A stretch of 64,000 bases of DNA from Bacillus sp. FJAT-52991 (lineage in GTDB: Bacteria; Bacillota; Bacilli; Bacillales; Domibacillaceae). Below the pieces are notes generated by a model. The model ran no database searches, had not been told where the DNA came from, and saw nothing but the letters and a program-made list of their open reading frames with translations. Shown here piece by piece: positions 1-7,681 of this stretch. Numbering within the stretch: the first letter of the stretch is position 1; every line of letters starts with the position of its first letter. The position numbers and the translations under genes are program-made. The stretch is from positions 1,078,001-1,142,000 of the forward strand of contig NZ_CP147404.1 in the NCBI RefSeq assembly GCF_037201805.1. Direction: 5' to 3'.

Positions 1-1
1 A

Positions 2-709
2 AAAATCATGGCTGAGTATATCGAGAAAACAAAGGTGGTTTATAGTACTGGTAGTTATACTGAAATTAAGGATCATCGCAATAATGAAGATCCACTAAAC
101 TTGCCGGATGCCTTTTATGTAGTGCTTTTAATTTTGGCACCATTGCTTACTGCTCCGCTATTTTTATTCGGAATGTTTGCAGCAAAGGCGAATGCATTTG
201 TTCATTTACAAAAAGAGCGGCCGCTGTATATGAAAGGAGCTCTACTTTTATTACCAATTGGTATTGTACTAAAGACCATTCCGTATTTGGGTGAATCCGC
301 TTGGAATGGTGTGGTGGAAATGCTTGGGGCGAGCTTGTTGTCTCTCGGGTATATTTTTCTGTTTGCTCTTCTATACACAGGGAAGCCAAATAAAATATTT
401 TCGGCTGCATTTGAAAATGTTGGAAAGCTGTCGTTAACGAATTATTTAATGCAGACAGTGATTTGTACGACGATTTTTTATGGATATGGTCTCGGGCTGT
501 TTGGGCAGTTAGGAATGATTTGGGGCATATTGTTAGCTGTGATGATTTATACTTTGCAAGCTGTCGGTAGTCATTATTATTTAAAATCGTTCAAACGAGG
601 ACCAGTAGAACAACTGCTAAGAATGTGGACGAACTTTTCATGGGATGGTCATGTCAGAAAGAAAAAGTTGTTGATCGAGGAAGAGCCTAAAACAACGGAG
701 GGGATGTAG
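2..709 (+). CDS. DUF418 family membrane protein, C-terminal part (truncated by window edge)
   Basis: The frame is open to the left edge, so only the last ~235 residues are visible and the ATG at 8 is probably internal. The visible part has several hydrophobic segments. It also has the motif GKLSLTNYLMQT and the ending GPVEQLLRMWT, which are typical of the DUF418 domain at the C-terminus of YeiB-like multipass membrane proteins. Full-length members are roughly 380-400 residues as I recall them. The family's biochemical role is not established. The stop at 707 is followed one base later by the ATG of a small membrane protein, so the two are probably co-transcribed and end at the hairpin at 878-907. 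Confidence 0.8.
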   Translation, partial: KIMAEYIEKTKVVYSTGSYTEIKDHRNNEDPLNLPDAFYVVLLILAPLLTAPLFLFGMFAAKANAFVHLQKERPLYMKGALLLLPIGIVLKTIPYLGESAWNGVVEMLGASLLSLGYIFLFALLYTGKPNKIFSAAFENVGKLSLTNYLMQTVICTTIFYGYGLGLFGQLGMIWGILLAVMIYTLQAVGSHYYLKSFKRGPVEQLLRMWTNFSWDGHVRKKKLLIEEEPKTTEGM

Positions 710-710
710 G

Positions 711-878
711 ATGCCAAGACGATTAGTTGGTGGATTAATACTCGCAGTGATGGGAGTCATCCTTACTTTTTGTAGTTATTCCATTCCAGTTGAAAATCAT
801 TTATTACAAAAGCTTGGCTGTGTACTGGTAGTAGTGGGAATCTTTCTTGCACCTAATTGGATAAGTAAAGAAGAATAA
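711..878 (+). CDS. small hydrophobic membrane protein, 55 aa
   Basis: ATG at 711 lies one base after the preceding stop, with a Shine-Dalgarno-like GGAGGGG at 697-703 inside the end of the upstream gene. The product begins MPRRLVGG and has two predicted membrane segments (about residues 6-22 and 36-49), ending NWISKEE. I recognise no family. Close coupling to the DUF418 gene and a terminator that starts at its stop codon support a real gene. Confidence 0.6.
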   Translation: MPRRLVGGLILAVMGVILTFCSYSIPVENHLLQKLGCVLVVVGIFLAPNWISKEE

Positions 879-907
879 GTACCTGATGAATCAGGTGCTT
901 TTTTTTG
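878..907 (+). terminator. intrinsic terminator after small membrane protein gene
   Basis: A 9-bp stem (one T.G wobble; AGTACCTGA against TCAGGTGCT) with a TGAA loop is followed by eight T residues. It closes the DUF418/small-protein unit. Confidence 0.85.
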
Positions 908-949
908 TTGGAATATTTTCTATTTAAGTATAAAATTACACTAGTGGAG

Positions 950-964
950 ACTGTTTAAAACAGT
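950..964. promoter_or_regulatory. 15-bp perfect palindrome, candidate operator of the XRE gene
   Basis: ACTGTTT-A-AAACAGT lies about 75 bp upstream of the XRE-family regulator, in AT-rich DNA. Autoregulation through such a site is common for XRE repressors. That link is an inference; only the palindrome is seen. Confidence 0.3.
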
Positions 965-1038
965 TGTGGTAATGATATTAGTGTTTCTGAGAGTTTTTAA
1001 ACTACTTCTCATAAAGAAAAGTAATGAAGGTGATATAT

Positions 1039-1503
1039 ATGGATAAACAGCAAGTGAATGAACTATTATCCGGTAAGCTCAAGCTGATCCGTACAGAAAA
1101 AGGATATACGCAAGATAAAATGTCGGAAGTGCTTGGCATTTCTAAAAAGACGCTCGTACAAATTGAAAAAGGGAGAACGCTCGCTGGCTGGACAACGGTT
1201 GTCGCTTTATGCGCTTTATTTAGGGAAAGTGAGATTCTTCAAGGATGCCTTGGTGATGATCCGGTAGAGATGGTTGAGACGATTGCTCATAACAGCATTA
1301 GCACGCCTAGAGAGAAAACAATGGGAGGGAGAGTTTGGTGGCGGGAGGTTGAGCTCAATCAAGGAATTCGTTTGCAGCAAAATGTGATTAGCGGTCATTT
1401 TCGTATTTTAGATGACGACGATTATCGCCTGTTTAGCGGATATGATAAGGAAGAAGCTTATCGAGAATGGAAGATTATTTGTCAAGGTGAGGCAAATAAA
1501 TGA
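1039..1503 (+). CDS. XRE-family helix-turn-helix transcriptional regulator
   Basis: Residues 10-65 form a Cro/C1-type HTH: KLKLIRTEKGYTQDKMSEVLGISKKTLVQIEKGR. The remaining ~85 residues match no domain I recognise and may sense a ligand or partner. The start is placed at the ATG at 1039, because AAGGTGAT (1027-1034) sits directly upstream of it; an in-frame ATG at 1024 lacks a ribosome binding site. The stop overlaps the start of the next gene (ATGA), so the regulator and the membrane-anchored protein are translationally coupled. The regulator could control that protein or respond to it. Confidence 0.8.
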   Translation: MDKQQVNELLSGKLKLIRTEKGYTQDKMSEVLGISKKTLVQIEKGRTLAGWTTVVALCALFRESEILQGCLGDDPVEMVETIAHNSISTPREKTMGGRVWWREVELNQGIRLQQNVISGHFRILDDDDYRLFSGYDKEEAYREWKIICQGEANK

Positions 1504-2195
1504 AAAAACGAAGAAAAAAAATTTTAGTTATTAGCGTGATTTTGCTCGTTTGTATCGGTGGCTTCATTTATGCTTATTTTGAAGGGTTACCTTGGAAAAA
1601 GAAGCAAGTGGCAAGGGAGCTTCAACAATATCTTGAAGAGAGATATGATGAATCCTTTGTTTTGAAGAGTACGTTTTTTGATGTCGAAGAAAGAAAGTAT
1701 GGAGCGACTTTTTCACCAACTAGTGATCAATCGATGGCCTTTAATGCAAGAAAAGAGGGTGGAGAATATACATATATAGATGATTACCCGGAAGGTGTGT
1801 GGCAAAGAGAATTTCAAGAAGACATTGAACCAGCTGTCAGACAGCACTTTCCGAATCTAACAGACTGGTATGTCGGTACCGCTTATGGACAAAGCGGAAA
1901 ACTAGTAGAAGGTCCCCATATTCCGTCTTATCAAGAAGCAGGTGCCTTTATGTGGGTAGAAGTTAGTAAGGCAGGAATCTTTAATGATTCAGACCAGCAA
2001 TGGGAACAAATTTATCAGCTTGTTCATGAAGCACAAAAACTAACAAGTACAGCGGAAGTATCTTTTTCGTTCGATGAAAAACACGGAACGAAAGAAGAGG
2101 TGGAAGTGTATATTTCTTGTATGCCAGCTGAAGTGATTCAAGTGAAAAGTGCACAAGATGCGAAAAATGCTTGTGAAGTGACTAGGTTTGATTAG
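1500..2195 (+). CDS. membrane-anchored conserved hypothetical protein (YfjL-like)
   Basis: 231 residues. A lysine/arginine-rich start (MKKRRKKIL) leads into one membrane segment at about residues 8-26, and the rest is predicted to be extracytoplasmic. The sequence after the anchor (KKQVARELQQYLEERYDESF...) recalls small Bacillus secreted or anchored proteins of the YfjL type. This comparison is from memory and not certain. No catalytic motif is visible. It overlaps the XRE regulator by 4 bp and is followed by a strong hairpin, so the pair forms a closed two-gene unit. Confidence 0.65.
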   Translation: MKKRRKKILVISVILLVCIGGFIYAYFEGLPWKKKQVARELQQYLEERYDESFVLKSTFFDVEERKYGATFSPTSDQSMAFNARKEGGEYTYIDDYPEGVWQREFQEDIEPAVRQHFPNLTDWYVGTAYGQSGKLVEGPHIPSYQEAGAFMWVEVSKAGIFNDSDQQWEQIYQLVHEAQKLTSTAEVSFSFDEKHGTKEEVEVYISCMPAEVIQVKSAQDAKNACEVTRFD

Positions 2196-2213
2196 ATGAG
2201 AAATAAGAACGGT

Positions 2214-2255
2214 CAAATCGCCTGATGGGGAAGGGAACCATCAGGCGATTTGTTA
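2214..2255 (+). terminator. 15-bp hairpin terminator after XRE/anchored-protein operon
   Basis: A perfect 15-bp stem (CAAATCGCCTGATGG and its complement) has a 9-base loop. The T-tract is short (TTTGTT), so termination may be partial or the hairpin may protect the 3' end. Confidence 0.65.
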
Positions 2256-2410
2256 GTAGGAAAATCTTTGTCCTTGAAAGTGAGAGAAGATTTCACTAGT
2301 TTTTTGACTACCTAAGTCTAGTTGTTAAAGAGGGATAAGCGGGAATAAACAAGTATATATTAGAATAGGTAAGAAAGAGAGTCAATGCTTCATTTGCAAT
2401 AGCAGAAAGC

Positions 2411-2437
2411 TTGTTGATCCCATCAATGCGGGATAAA
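2411..2437 (-). repeat. probable relic of the TTTAT-flanked IS605-like repeat
   Basis: On the minus strand this reads TTTAT, then CCCGCATT, then GATGGGATCAACAAGC. The first 13 bases match the left boundary of the copies at 21.5, 35.2, 44.2 and 44.8 kb. The GGATCAACAAGC part resembles the internal GGATCAACTTGCCC/GGATCAACAGCCC of the two longer copies. No matching right end is visible toward 2260, so this would be a decayed or internally deleted copy. It lies about 30 bp upstream of the lysine dehydrogenase start. Confidence 0.4.
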
Positions 2438-2465
2438 AATTCCTAAAAAACAAGGGGGAATTTAT

Positions 2466-3620
2466 ATGCGTGTATTAGTATTAGGGGCAGGGTTAATGGG
2501 GAAAGAAGTGGCTAGAGATTTAGTGAAAAGTGAACGAGTGTCTAAGGTGACACTTGCTGATATGGATATGGAAAAAGCGAAAAAAATATGCAAGGGTTTA
2601 CAATCATCGAAGCTTGAAGTGGCGTTTGTAAATGCGACAAAAGAGGAACAGTTAATCCACATTATGGGGCGACATGATATTGTGGTGAATGCCTTGCTTT
2701 ATTCTTTTAATGAAAGCGTAGCGAAGGCAGCTATTTCTGCAGGTGTACATTGTGTCGATCTCGGTGGTCATATTGGTCAGGCAACGGACCGTGTATTAAA
2801 GTTGAATGATCAAGCGAAGGCAGCGGGGGTGACGGTCATTCCTGATCTTGGTGTGGCACCTGGAGCTATCAATATTTTATCGGGGTATGGTGCTAATAAA
2901 TTAGATGAAGTAAAAATGATAAAATTATATGTTGGAGGTATCCCGTTAAGACCCTTACCACCTCTTGAGTATAATCATGTGTTTTCGATGGAAGGTGTAT
3001 TTGATCATTACACTGATCCATCCTTTATTATTAGGGATGGCAAGAAACAAGAGGTTGCCTCCCTATCAGAAATAGAGACGGTTTATTTTGACAAATTTGG
3101 TCCGCTAGAAGCCTTTCATACCGCTGGAGGAACGTCTACTTTAGCCTATTCTTATCCTGATTTAGATAACTTAGAATACAAAACGATTCGATATCCCGGC
3201 CATGCCGAGAAATTTCAATTACTGATCGATTTGAATTTAACGCGAAATGACTATTTTGTTGAAATCAATGGTCAGAAAATAAAACCTAGAGAGGTCTTCT
3301 TGAAGGTACTTGCCCCGATTGTTGATCTAAAAGATGGTAAAGATGTAGTGTTGTTAAGGGTATTAACAATGGGATACAAAGAAGGACAAACGACTGGTCA
3401 TTGTTACGAAATGATTACGTATAAAGATAAAGAGAATGAGGTAACAGCAATGGCGAGAGCAACAGCGAACACCATTTCCATCGTCGCTCAAATGATCGGA
3501 AATGAAATCATAACGAAGCGAGGTGTCTATCCTCCTGAGCAAATCGTTCCTGGTGATATATATATGAAGGAAATGGAAAAGCGAGGGGTAATGATTAAAG
3601 AGAGCATTCACAATAAGTAG
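2466..3620 (+). CDS. lysDH: L-lysine 6-dehydrogenase (saccharopine dehydrogenase family)
   Basis: 384 residues. An N-terminal Rossmann fold begins with the dinucleotide motif GAGLMG (residues 7-12). The C-terminal saccharopine-dehydrogenase-like domain carries [16 protein letters not shown] and the ending [18 protein letters not shown]. The overall sequence is very like the Geobacillus lysine 6-dehydrogenase as I remember it. That enzyme oxidatively deaminates the epsilon-amino group of lysine with NAD to allysine, which cyclises to piperideine-6-carboxylate. The ATG at 2466 follows AAGGGGGAA. An aldehyde dehydrogenase on the same strand at 7682 could take allysine to 2-aminoadipate, which is an inference. 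A bidirectional-looking hairpin follows immediately. Other saccharopine-dehydrogenase-like reductases are the main alternative. Confidence 0.8.
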   Translation: MRVLVLGAGLMGKEVARDLVKSERVSKVTLADMDMEKAKKICKGLQSSKLEVAFVNATKEEQLIHIMGRHDIVVNALLYSFNESVAKAAISAGVHCVDLGGHIGQATDRVLKLNDQAKAAGVTVIPDLGVAPGAINILSGYGANKLDEVKMIKLYVGGIPLRPLPPLEYNHVFSMEGVFDHYTDPSFIIRDGKKQEVASLSEIETVYFDKFGPLEAFHTAGGTSTLAYSYPDLDNLEYKTIRYPGHAEKFQLLIDLNLTRNDYFVEINGQKIKPREVFLKVLAPIVDLKDGKDVVLLRVLTMGYKEGQTTGHCYEMITYKDKENEVTAMARATANTISIVAQMIGNEIITKRGVYPPEQIVPGDIYMKEMEKRGVMIKESIHNK

Positions 3621-3665
3621 GGTAATCCTCTTCACCTAAATGAACGGTGAAGAGGATTACCTTTT
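3621..3665 (+). terminator. terminator between lysDH and convergent gerC-type gene
   Basis: A perfect 16-bp stem starts right after the lysDH stop (GGTAATCCTCTTCACC / GGTGAAGAGGATTACC), with a 9-base loop followed by TTTT. Its T-tract overlaps the stop codon of the convergent gerC-type gene. Confidence 0.85.
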
Positions 3666-4830
3666 AAAGTGTCGGTCGTTTTCTTTGTCTTTCTCCACGG
3701 GTCATCTTCACTTTCACATTCACAGATAATTCATTTAATGTGTCACTAGTTAATGGGATTTTTCCGTTTTTCTCTATTTTTTTCCATGTGTGTACGTCTT
3801 TTCGATACAAGGCTTCAGAGAGTCGGAAAAGGTCGGTATCCATTTTTAACCCCTGATTAAATGTCTGCACTATTTCGTCTTTAAAGACTTTTTCGGCAGA
3901 TTGTTCTATTTTTTTGAGATTTTTTTTTGAAGTGATTTCTCTTAATAAGACGGTAGCATCTATTGAAAGAGCAAAACTAACATCCGTTCCTTTCACAATT
4001 GGCTTTTTTTTAATTTTCACTTTTTCAACTAATAAACTAATATCAGAATACTCTCCTGTTAAGCTAATTTCATTCCTTTTTAAATCCTCATTCACCCATT
4101 GTAAGCCTGGCACTTTTTTATAAGACATAATCCCTTTTAGTGTTTTTCTTGTTATCGATGCGATTCCATCTATTTGAACGGCTGGATTCTTCCCTTCATC
4201 TGATTTCCATGTATCCTTAGCTAGTTTCACAAAAGGGATGACTGCTTCATGAGGAGGTTCATTTAATGAAATAAATAATTCTCTCATATCAATAGGTTTA
4301 ATCAATGAACGCTGTTTATATGAGGATTCCGGATCACTGAGTTTGGCAAAGACCGTTGACGATTTTGATGGAGGGAGCGTTGTCATAATATCAAATAACG
4401 GCTCTTTTGTAACAAAAAGCCATGAACCGTATCTAGTTTCTCGGTATCGATCAAATAAATCCATCAGCGCTTTAAGAGCGTCATTTTCTAAAGCTTTATC
4501 AGTAAAAATAAAAAAGTTTATGTGTCCCCAAAATAATCGGCGTTGGGAAGATCGATAAATGTCAAAGATCGCTTCATTCACTGTTTTACCTGTACCGCGG
4601 CCAACGACGACTTTTGCTTCTGATACACCGCCTGTTGACTCGGATTTGGCGAGTAAGCCAGGATTAATGATTTGTAAATAAACGACGAATTCATCTTTCT
4701 TATAATCCACTCCTACTCCTTGAATATAAAGCATTTGTTCCGGTTCATTGGCATCCCAACAACCGGCCAGTAGAAGGGGCGTCATGAGAAAGGCAGTGTA
4801 TAGTAGTATTTGTTTGACATAATTCTTCAT
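3664..4830 (-). CDS. spore germination receptor C subunit (GerAC family lipoprotein)
   Basis: 388 residues with a lipoprotein signal: hydrophobic residues 8-22 and lipobox LLAGC, so the modified Cys is about residue 23. The mature N-terminus CWDANEPEQMLYIQGVGVDY is the hallmark of the Ger(x)C family. These lipoproteins sit on the outer face of the spore inner membrane and form nutrient germinant receptors with A and B subunits. It is the last gene of a three-gene minus-strand operon and overlaps the A subunit gene by 4 bp. The specific germinant cannot be read from sequence. Confidence 0.93.
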   Translation of the reverse strand: MKNYVKQILLYTAFLMTPLLLAGCWDANEPEQMLYIQGVGVDYKKDEFVVYLQIINPGLLAKSESTGGVSEAKVVVGRGTGKTVNEAIFDIYRSSQRRLFWGHINFFIFTDKALENDALKALMDLFDRYRETRYGSWLFVTKEPLFDIMTTLPPSKSSTVFAKLSDPESSYKQRSLIKPIDMRELFISLNEPPHEAVIPFVKLAKDTWKSDEGKNPAVQIDGIASITRKTLKGIMSYKKVPGLQWVNEDLKRNEISLTGEYSDISLLVEKVKIKKKPIVKGTDVSFALSIDATVLLREITSKKNLKKIEQSAEKVFKDEIVQTFNQGLKMDTDLFRLSEALYRKDVHTWKKIEKNGKIPLTSDTLNELSVNVKVKMTRGERQRKRPTL

Positions 4831-6344
4831 GACGAACCTCCTCCTTTTGTTTTGTCCTGAAGGTTCATTGCGCTAATTCGCTTATTATCTAGTTGAGCTG
4901 GTAATTTTAAGAGTGTTTTTAATGTGTTCTTAAAACTCATCTCGCTGGCTACATGTAAGTAAGGCACACCGAATGAATGAATATTAGCGACACATGTTCC
5001 TATTAAAAAAATAGATACAAAAAAACCGAATAAACCGAATAAGGCAACAAGAGTAATGACAAAAAAGCGTATTAAAGATACAGTACCAACTAATGTTTGA
5101 TTGACTAGGGTAAAGGTAGCGATCGTTGATGCGGCGATCACTACCAGCATAGCAGGACTTGTCAATCCAGCTCGAATAGCGGCATCCCCAATAATTAACC
5201 CGCCAATTACACTTAATGTTTGTCCAACGGATAGCGGAAGCCTCATTCCAGCTTCTCGAAATACTTCAAATAAAATAAGCATTAACAAAGCCTCCATCGC
5301 CGTCGGAAAAGGCACGCCTCTTCTTGATTCAATGACGGTTGCTAACAAAGTGAGTGGGACTTGATTTTGATGAAAGGAAGTCAACGCTACCCAAAAGCCT
5401 GGAAGAAAAGCGGCGACAGCAATACCAACCACTCTTATTAAGCGTTCGGAAGCATTATAGACATAATTAGTTTCACTATCTTCTGCTGTCTTTAATAAGG
5501 AGAATAAATTAACTGGCATAATAGAAGCATACGAGACGCCATCAATTAAAAGAATAAATCGACCACTGAGCAATGATTGCACAGCAAAGTCTGGGCGGCC
5601 GGTATACGCATGACGAGGAAACAGAAAATAAGGGCTATCATTTATCAGTTCCTCAAGTTGTGTTCCACTATATACACCGTCCACATCAATGGCTGTAATT
5701 TTTGTTTTAATTTCATCAAGAACTTGTTGATCAATGATATCGTCCATATAAAGAAGAGCGACTTTCGTTTTTGAACGTTTGCCTATTTCCAATGTTTCAC
5801 TTCTTAGAGACGTTGTTCGTAACCTTTTTCTAATTAATGCATGATTGACGATTATATCTTCAATAAAGTTATCACGCGGGCCTTTGACGGTTATTTCCAT
5901 GGTAGACTCTTCTGTATCCCGTTGAGGTCTATCAGATATATCGACTGAATAAATGACTGCTCCAGAGTGAAAGATGAGCAATAGCTTACCTGAAAAAATA
6001 TCCATTTCTGCTTTTTCATTGTTGGTAACAACTTGTAAAGTAGGTAGCTTTAGTGATTGCATCCAATCTTCGGTAAACTCACTTGGTGGGTTCTTTAAAA
6101 ATTCCTCTAGCTTTCTCGGAACCGTTTTATAGAGCATATCGGTGCTAACAAGTCCACTACAATAGATGAGGGTGACTCGTTCTTCATCAAACTGCAAGTG
6201 AGAAAAGACCACATCAGAACACTGTTTAAATGTTTCTCTTAAAGTTTGCTCATTAATAGCTGGTTTTGACTTCTCTTTTTTCTGTTCTTTAGTGATGGCA
6301 GCTAATTTTTTGGCCTTCTTAAAGGAAATCTGTTTAAACTTCAT
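4827..6344 (-). CDS. spore germination receptor A subunit (GerAA family)
   Basis: 505 residues. The soluble N-terminal half of GerA proteins carries FKQCSDVVFSHL, GLVSTDML and the conserved NDSPYFLFPRHAYTGRPDFA. The C-terminal half has about five membrane segments, including FLPGFWVALTSFHQNQVPLTLL and RRGVPFPTAMEALLMLILFE. Length and motif order are normal for the family. It is overlapped by 4 bp on both sides by the B-type and C-type genes, so the three subunits are translationally coupled. Confidence 0.94.
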   Translation of the reverse strand: MKFKQISFKKAKKLAAITKEQKKEKSKPAINEQTLRETFKQCSDVVFSHLQFDEERVTLIYCSGLVSTDMLYKTVPRKLEEFLKNPPSEFTEDWMQSLKLPTLQVVTNNEKAEMDIFSGKLLLIFHSGAVIYSVDISDRPQRDTEESTMEITVKGPRDNFIEDIIVNHALIRKRLRTTSLRSETLEIGKRSKTKVALLYMDDIIDQQVLDEIKTKITAIDVDGVYSGTQLEELINDSPYFLFPRHAYTGRPDFAVQSLLSGRFILLIDGVSYASIMPVNLFSLLKTAEDSETNYVYNASERLIRVVGIAVAAFLPGFWVALTSFHQNQVPLTLLATVIESRRGVPFPTAMEALLMLILFEVFREAGMRLPLSVGQTLSVIGGLIIGDAAIRAGLTSPAMLVVIAASTIATFTLVNQTLVGTVSLIRFFVITLVALFGLFGFFVSIFLIGTCVANIHSFGVPYLHVASEMSFKNTLKTLLKLPAQLDNKRISAMNLQDKTKGGGSS

Positions 6345-7441
6345 TGAATGCTCCTCCGTTTTTGTATTGTTTGAAAGATAGCAATGACACCTATTAAAAC
6401 TGAAAAGCTAAAGAAAAGCCAAAAAGTAGCTGGTAACAAGTACAATCTTAAATAATCATTAAATTGAAAATCAGTAATTGGAGCAAGTACAATTCCGCCA
6501 ACTACAAACAAACAGAAAAATAAAATACGATTTTTTTTCTCTGACTTCGCTGGTAACATCTCTTTTATTAAAAAAAAGAATAAACTAATTCGAATAAACG
6601 AGCCAGAAAGCCATTGATAAACGGATAAAAAGTCTACATGTTCGAAAAAACTCCCAATCGATACGAGGCCCCATTGTTCAAAAGGAGGAAATCGTTGTAA
6701 TGTTGCCTCTGTTGGACCAAATTCCACAATAGCACCGATGAGAGGTCCCGTTGTTAATGCTGTTAAAATCAGTACGATCGCAGCGAAATGCCGAAATGTT
6801 AGCGATTTATTTACTCTATGTTGTAATAACAGAAAGATAAAGATCTCTACGAGTCCAGAAGCTTGATAAATCATTCCCTCAAACACAGGCCGAAAACCAT
6901 GCTCTAGAACAGGAAATAGCAAGGAGTGATCTTTAAACTTGAAATTGGCGATCGAGACAAAAAAGCCGAAAATGACAATAAAAAACAAAAGAAAGACATT
7001 CACCCTATTAAGCGTTTGTAATTTGGCTTTGGCTAAAAACCAACAAGTAAATAAGAAGAGAATAGTCAATACAATGGGGGGAGTTTCTGGCATATAACCG
7101 ACAGTTGTCCAAGTAATCGTCTCTCTTAATGAGATTCCGCACATTAAAAGTAAATAAGCAATGAGAACAAAGATGATTAATTTTGTCGCTTTATCACCTA
7201 TGACCTCAGAAAGCCAGACGATTAATGGTTTTTTATTCGTTTGTTTAAGAATAAAAAGCAATAACGGAACCCAGAGAAGTGTTATGAGCATTGTAAATAA
7301 TACACTCATCCAAGCATCTCGCCCTGAAACAGATATCAATGGAGAAATAACTAATACATGATTTTTTAATCCAATTGCTGTCATAGCTAACAATATTAAT
7401 TGCAACGGAGAAATTGTATTTGGGTTATAAATGGCAACCAC
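6341..7441 (-). CDS. spore germination receptor B subunit (GerAB-type permease)
   Basis: About 366 residues with ten predicted membrane segments, of the amino-acid-permease-like endospore germination permease family. It starts with the typical TISPLQLILLAMTAIG region. B subunits are implicated in germinant binding and specificity. It is the first gene of the operon, giving the order B-A-C instead of the A-B-C order of B. subtilis gerA. The start is uncertain: GTG at 7441 lies inside AGGTGGT, which may instead serve as the ribosome binding site for a slightly later non-ATG start. Ger operons are normally sigma-G dependent. Upstream minus-strand sequence has a weak TGATAC...AAAACTA resemblance, not strong enough to call. 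Confidence 0.9.
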   Translation of the reverse strand: MVAIYNPNTISPLQLILLAMTAIGLKNHVLVISPLISVSGRDAWMSVLFTMLITLLWVPLLLFILKQTNKKPLIVWLSEVIGDKATKLIIFVLIAYLLLMCGISLRETITWTTVGYMPETPPIVLTILFLFTCWFLAKAKLQTLNRVNVFLLFFIVIFGFFVSIANFKFKDHSLLFPVLEHGFRPVFEGMIYQASGLVEIFIFLLLQHRVNKSLTFRHFAAIVLILTALTTGPLIGAIVEFGPTEATLQRFPPFEQWGLVSIGSFFEHVDFLSVYQWLSGSFIRISLFFFLIKEMLPAKSEKKNRILFFCLFVVGGIVLAPITDFQFNDYLRLYLLPATFWLFFSFSVLIGVIAIFQTIQKRRSIQ

Positions 7442-7681
7442 CTACAAAATGTTTGATAAGGATAGTTTTGACCAGGAAGGATGGAATATGTATCAAAAAA
7501 ATATCCGAAATATATTCAGAATTAAAGTAATTTTTTAATAAAAATATAAAATTTGTATTTTCAAAAAACAAAATATGTTAAACTGAAATAGATTCATTTT
7601 GCACAATAATTACATATGGAAAGAGCGGCTGAAAAAGTCCCTCTTTCATTTTTTACATTTAATAGGGGAAAGGTGATTGGA

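Noticed and set aside
2256..2465. Possible sigma-54 (-24/-12) promoter for lysDH
   Set aside because: The best TTTGCAA-like -12 has no TGGCAC partner at the right spacing, and no enhancer-binding regulator gene is nearby.
2256..2465. Possible lysine riboswitch (L box) upstream of lysDH
   Set aside because: The conserved L-box elements are absent and the leader is too short.
7442..7510. Sigma-G promoter for the ger operon
   Set aside because: Only a loose TGATAC...AAAACTA resemblance with an imperfect -10; not enough to call.
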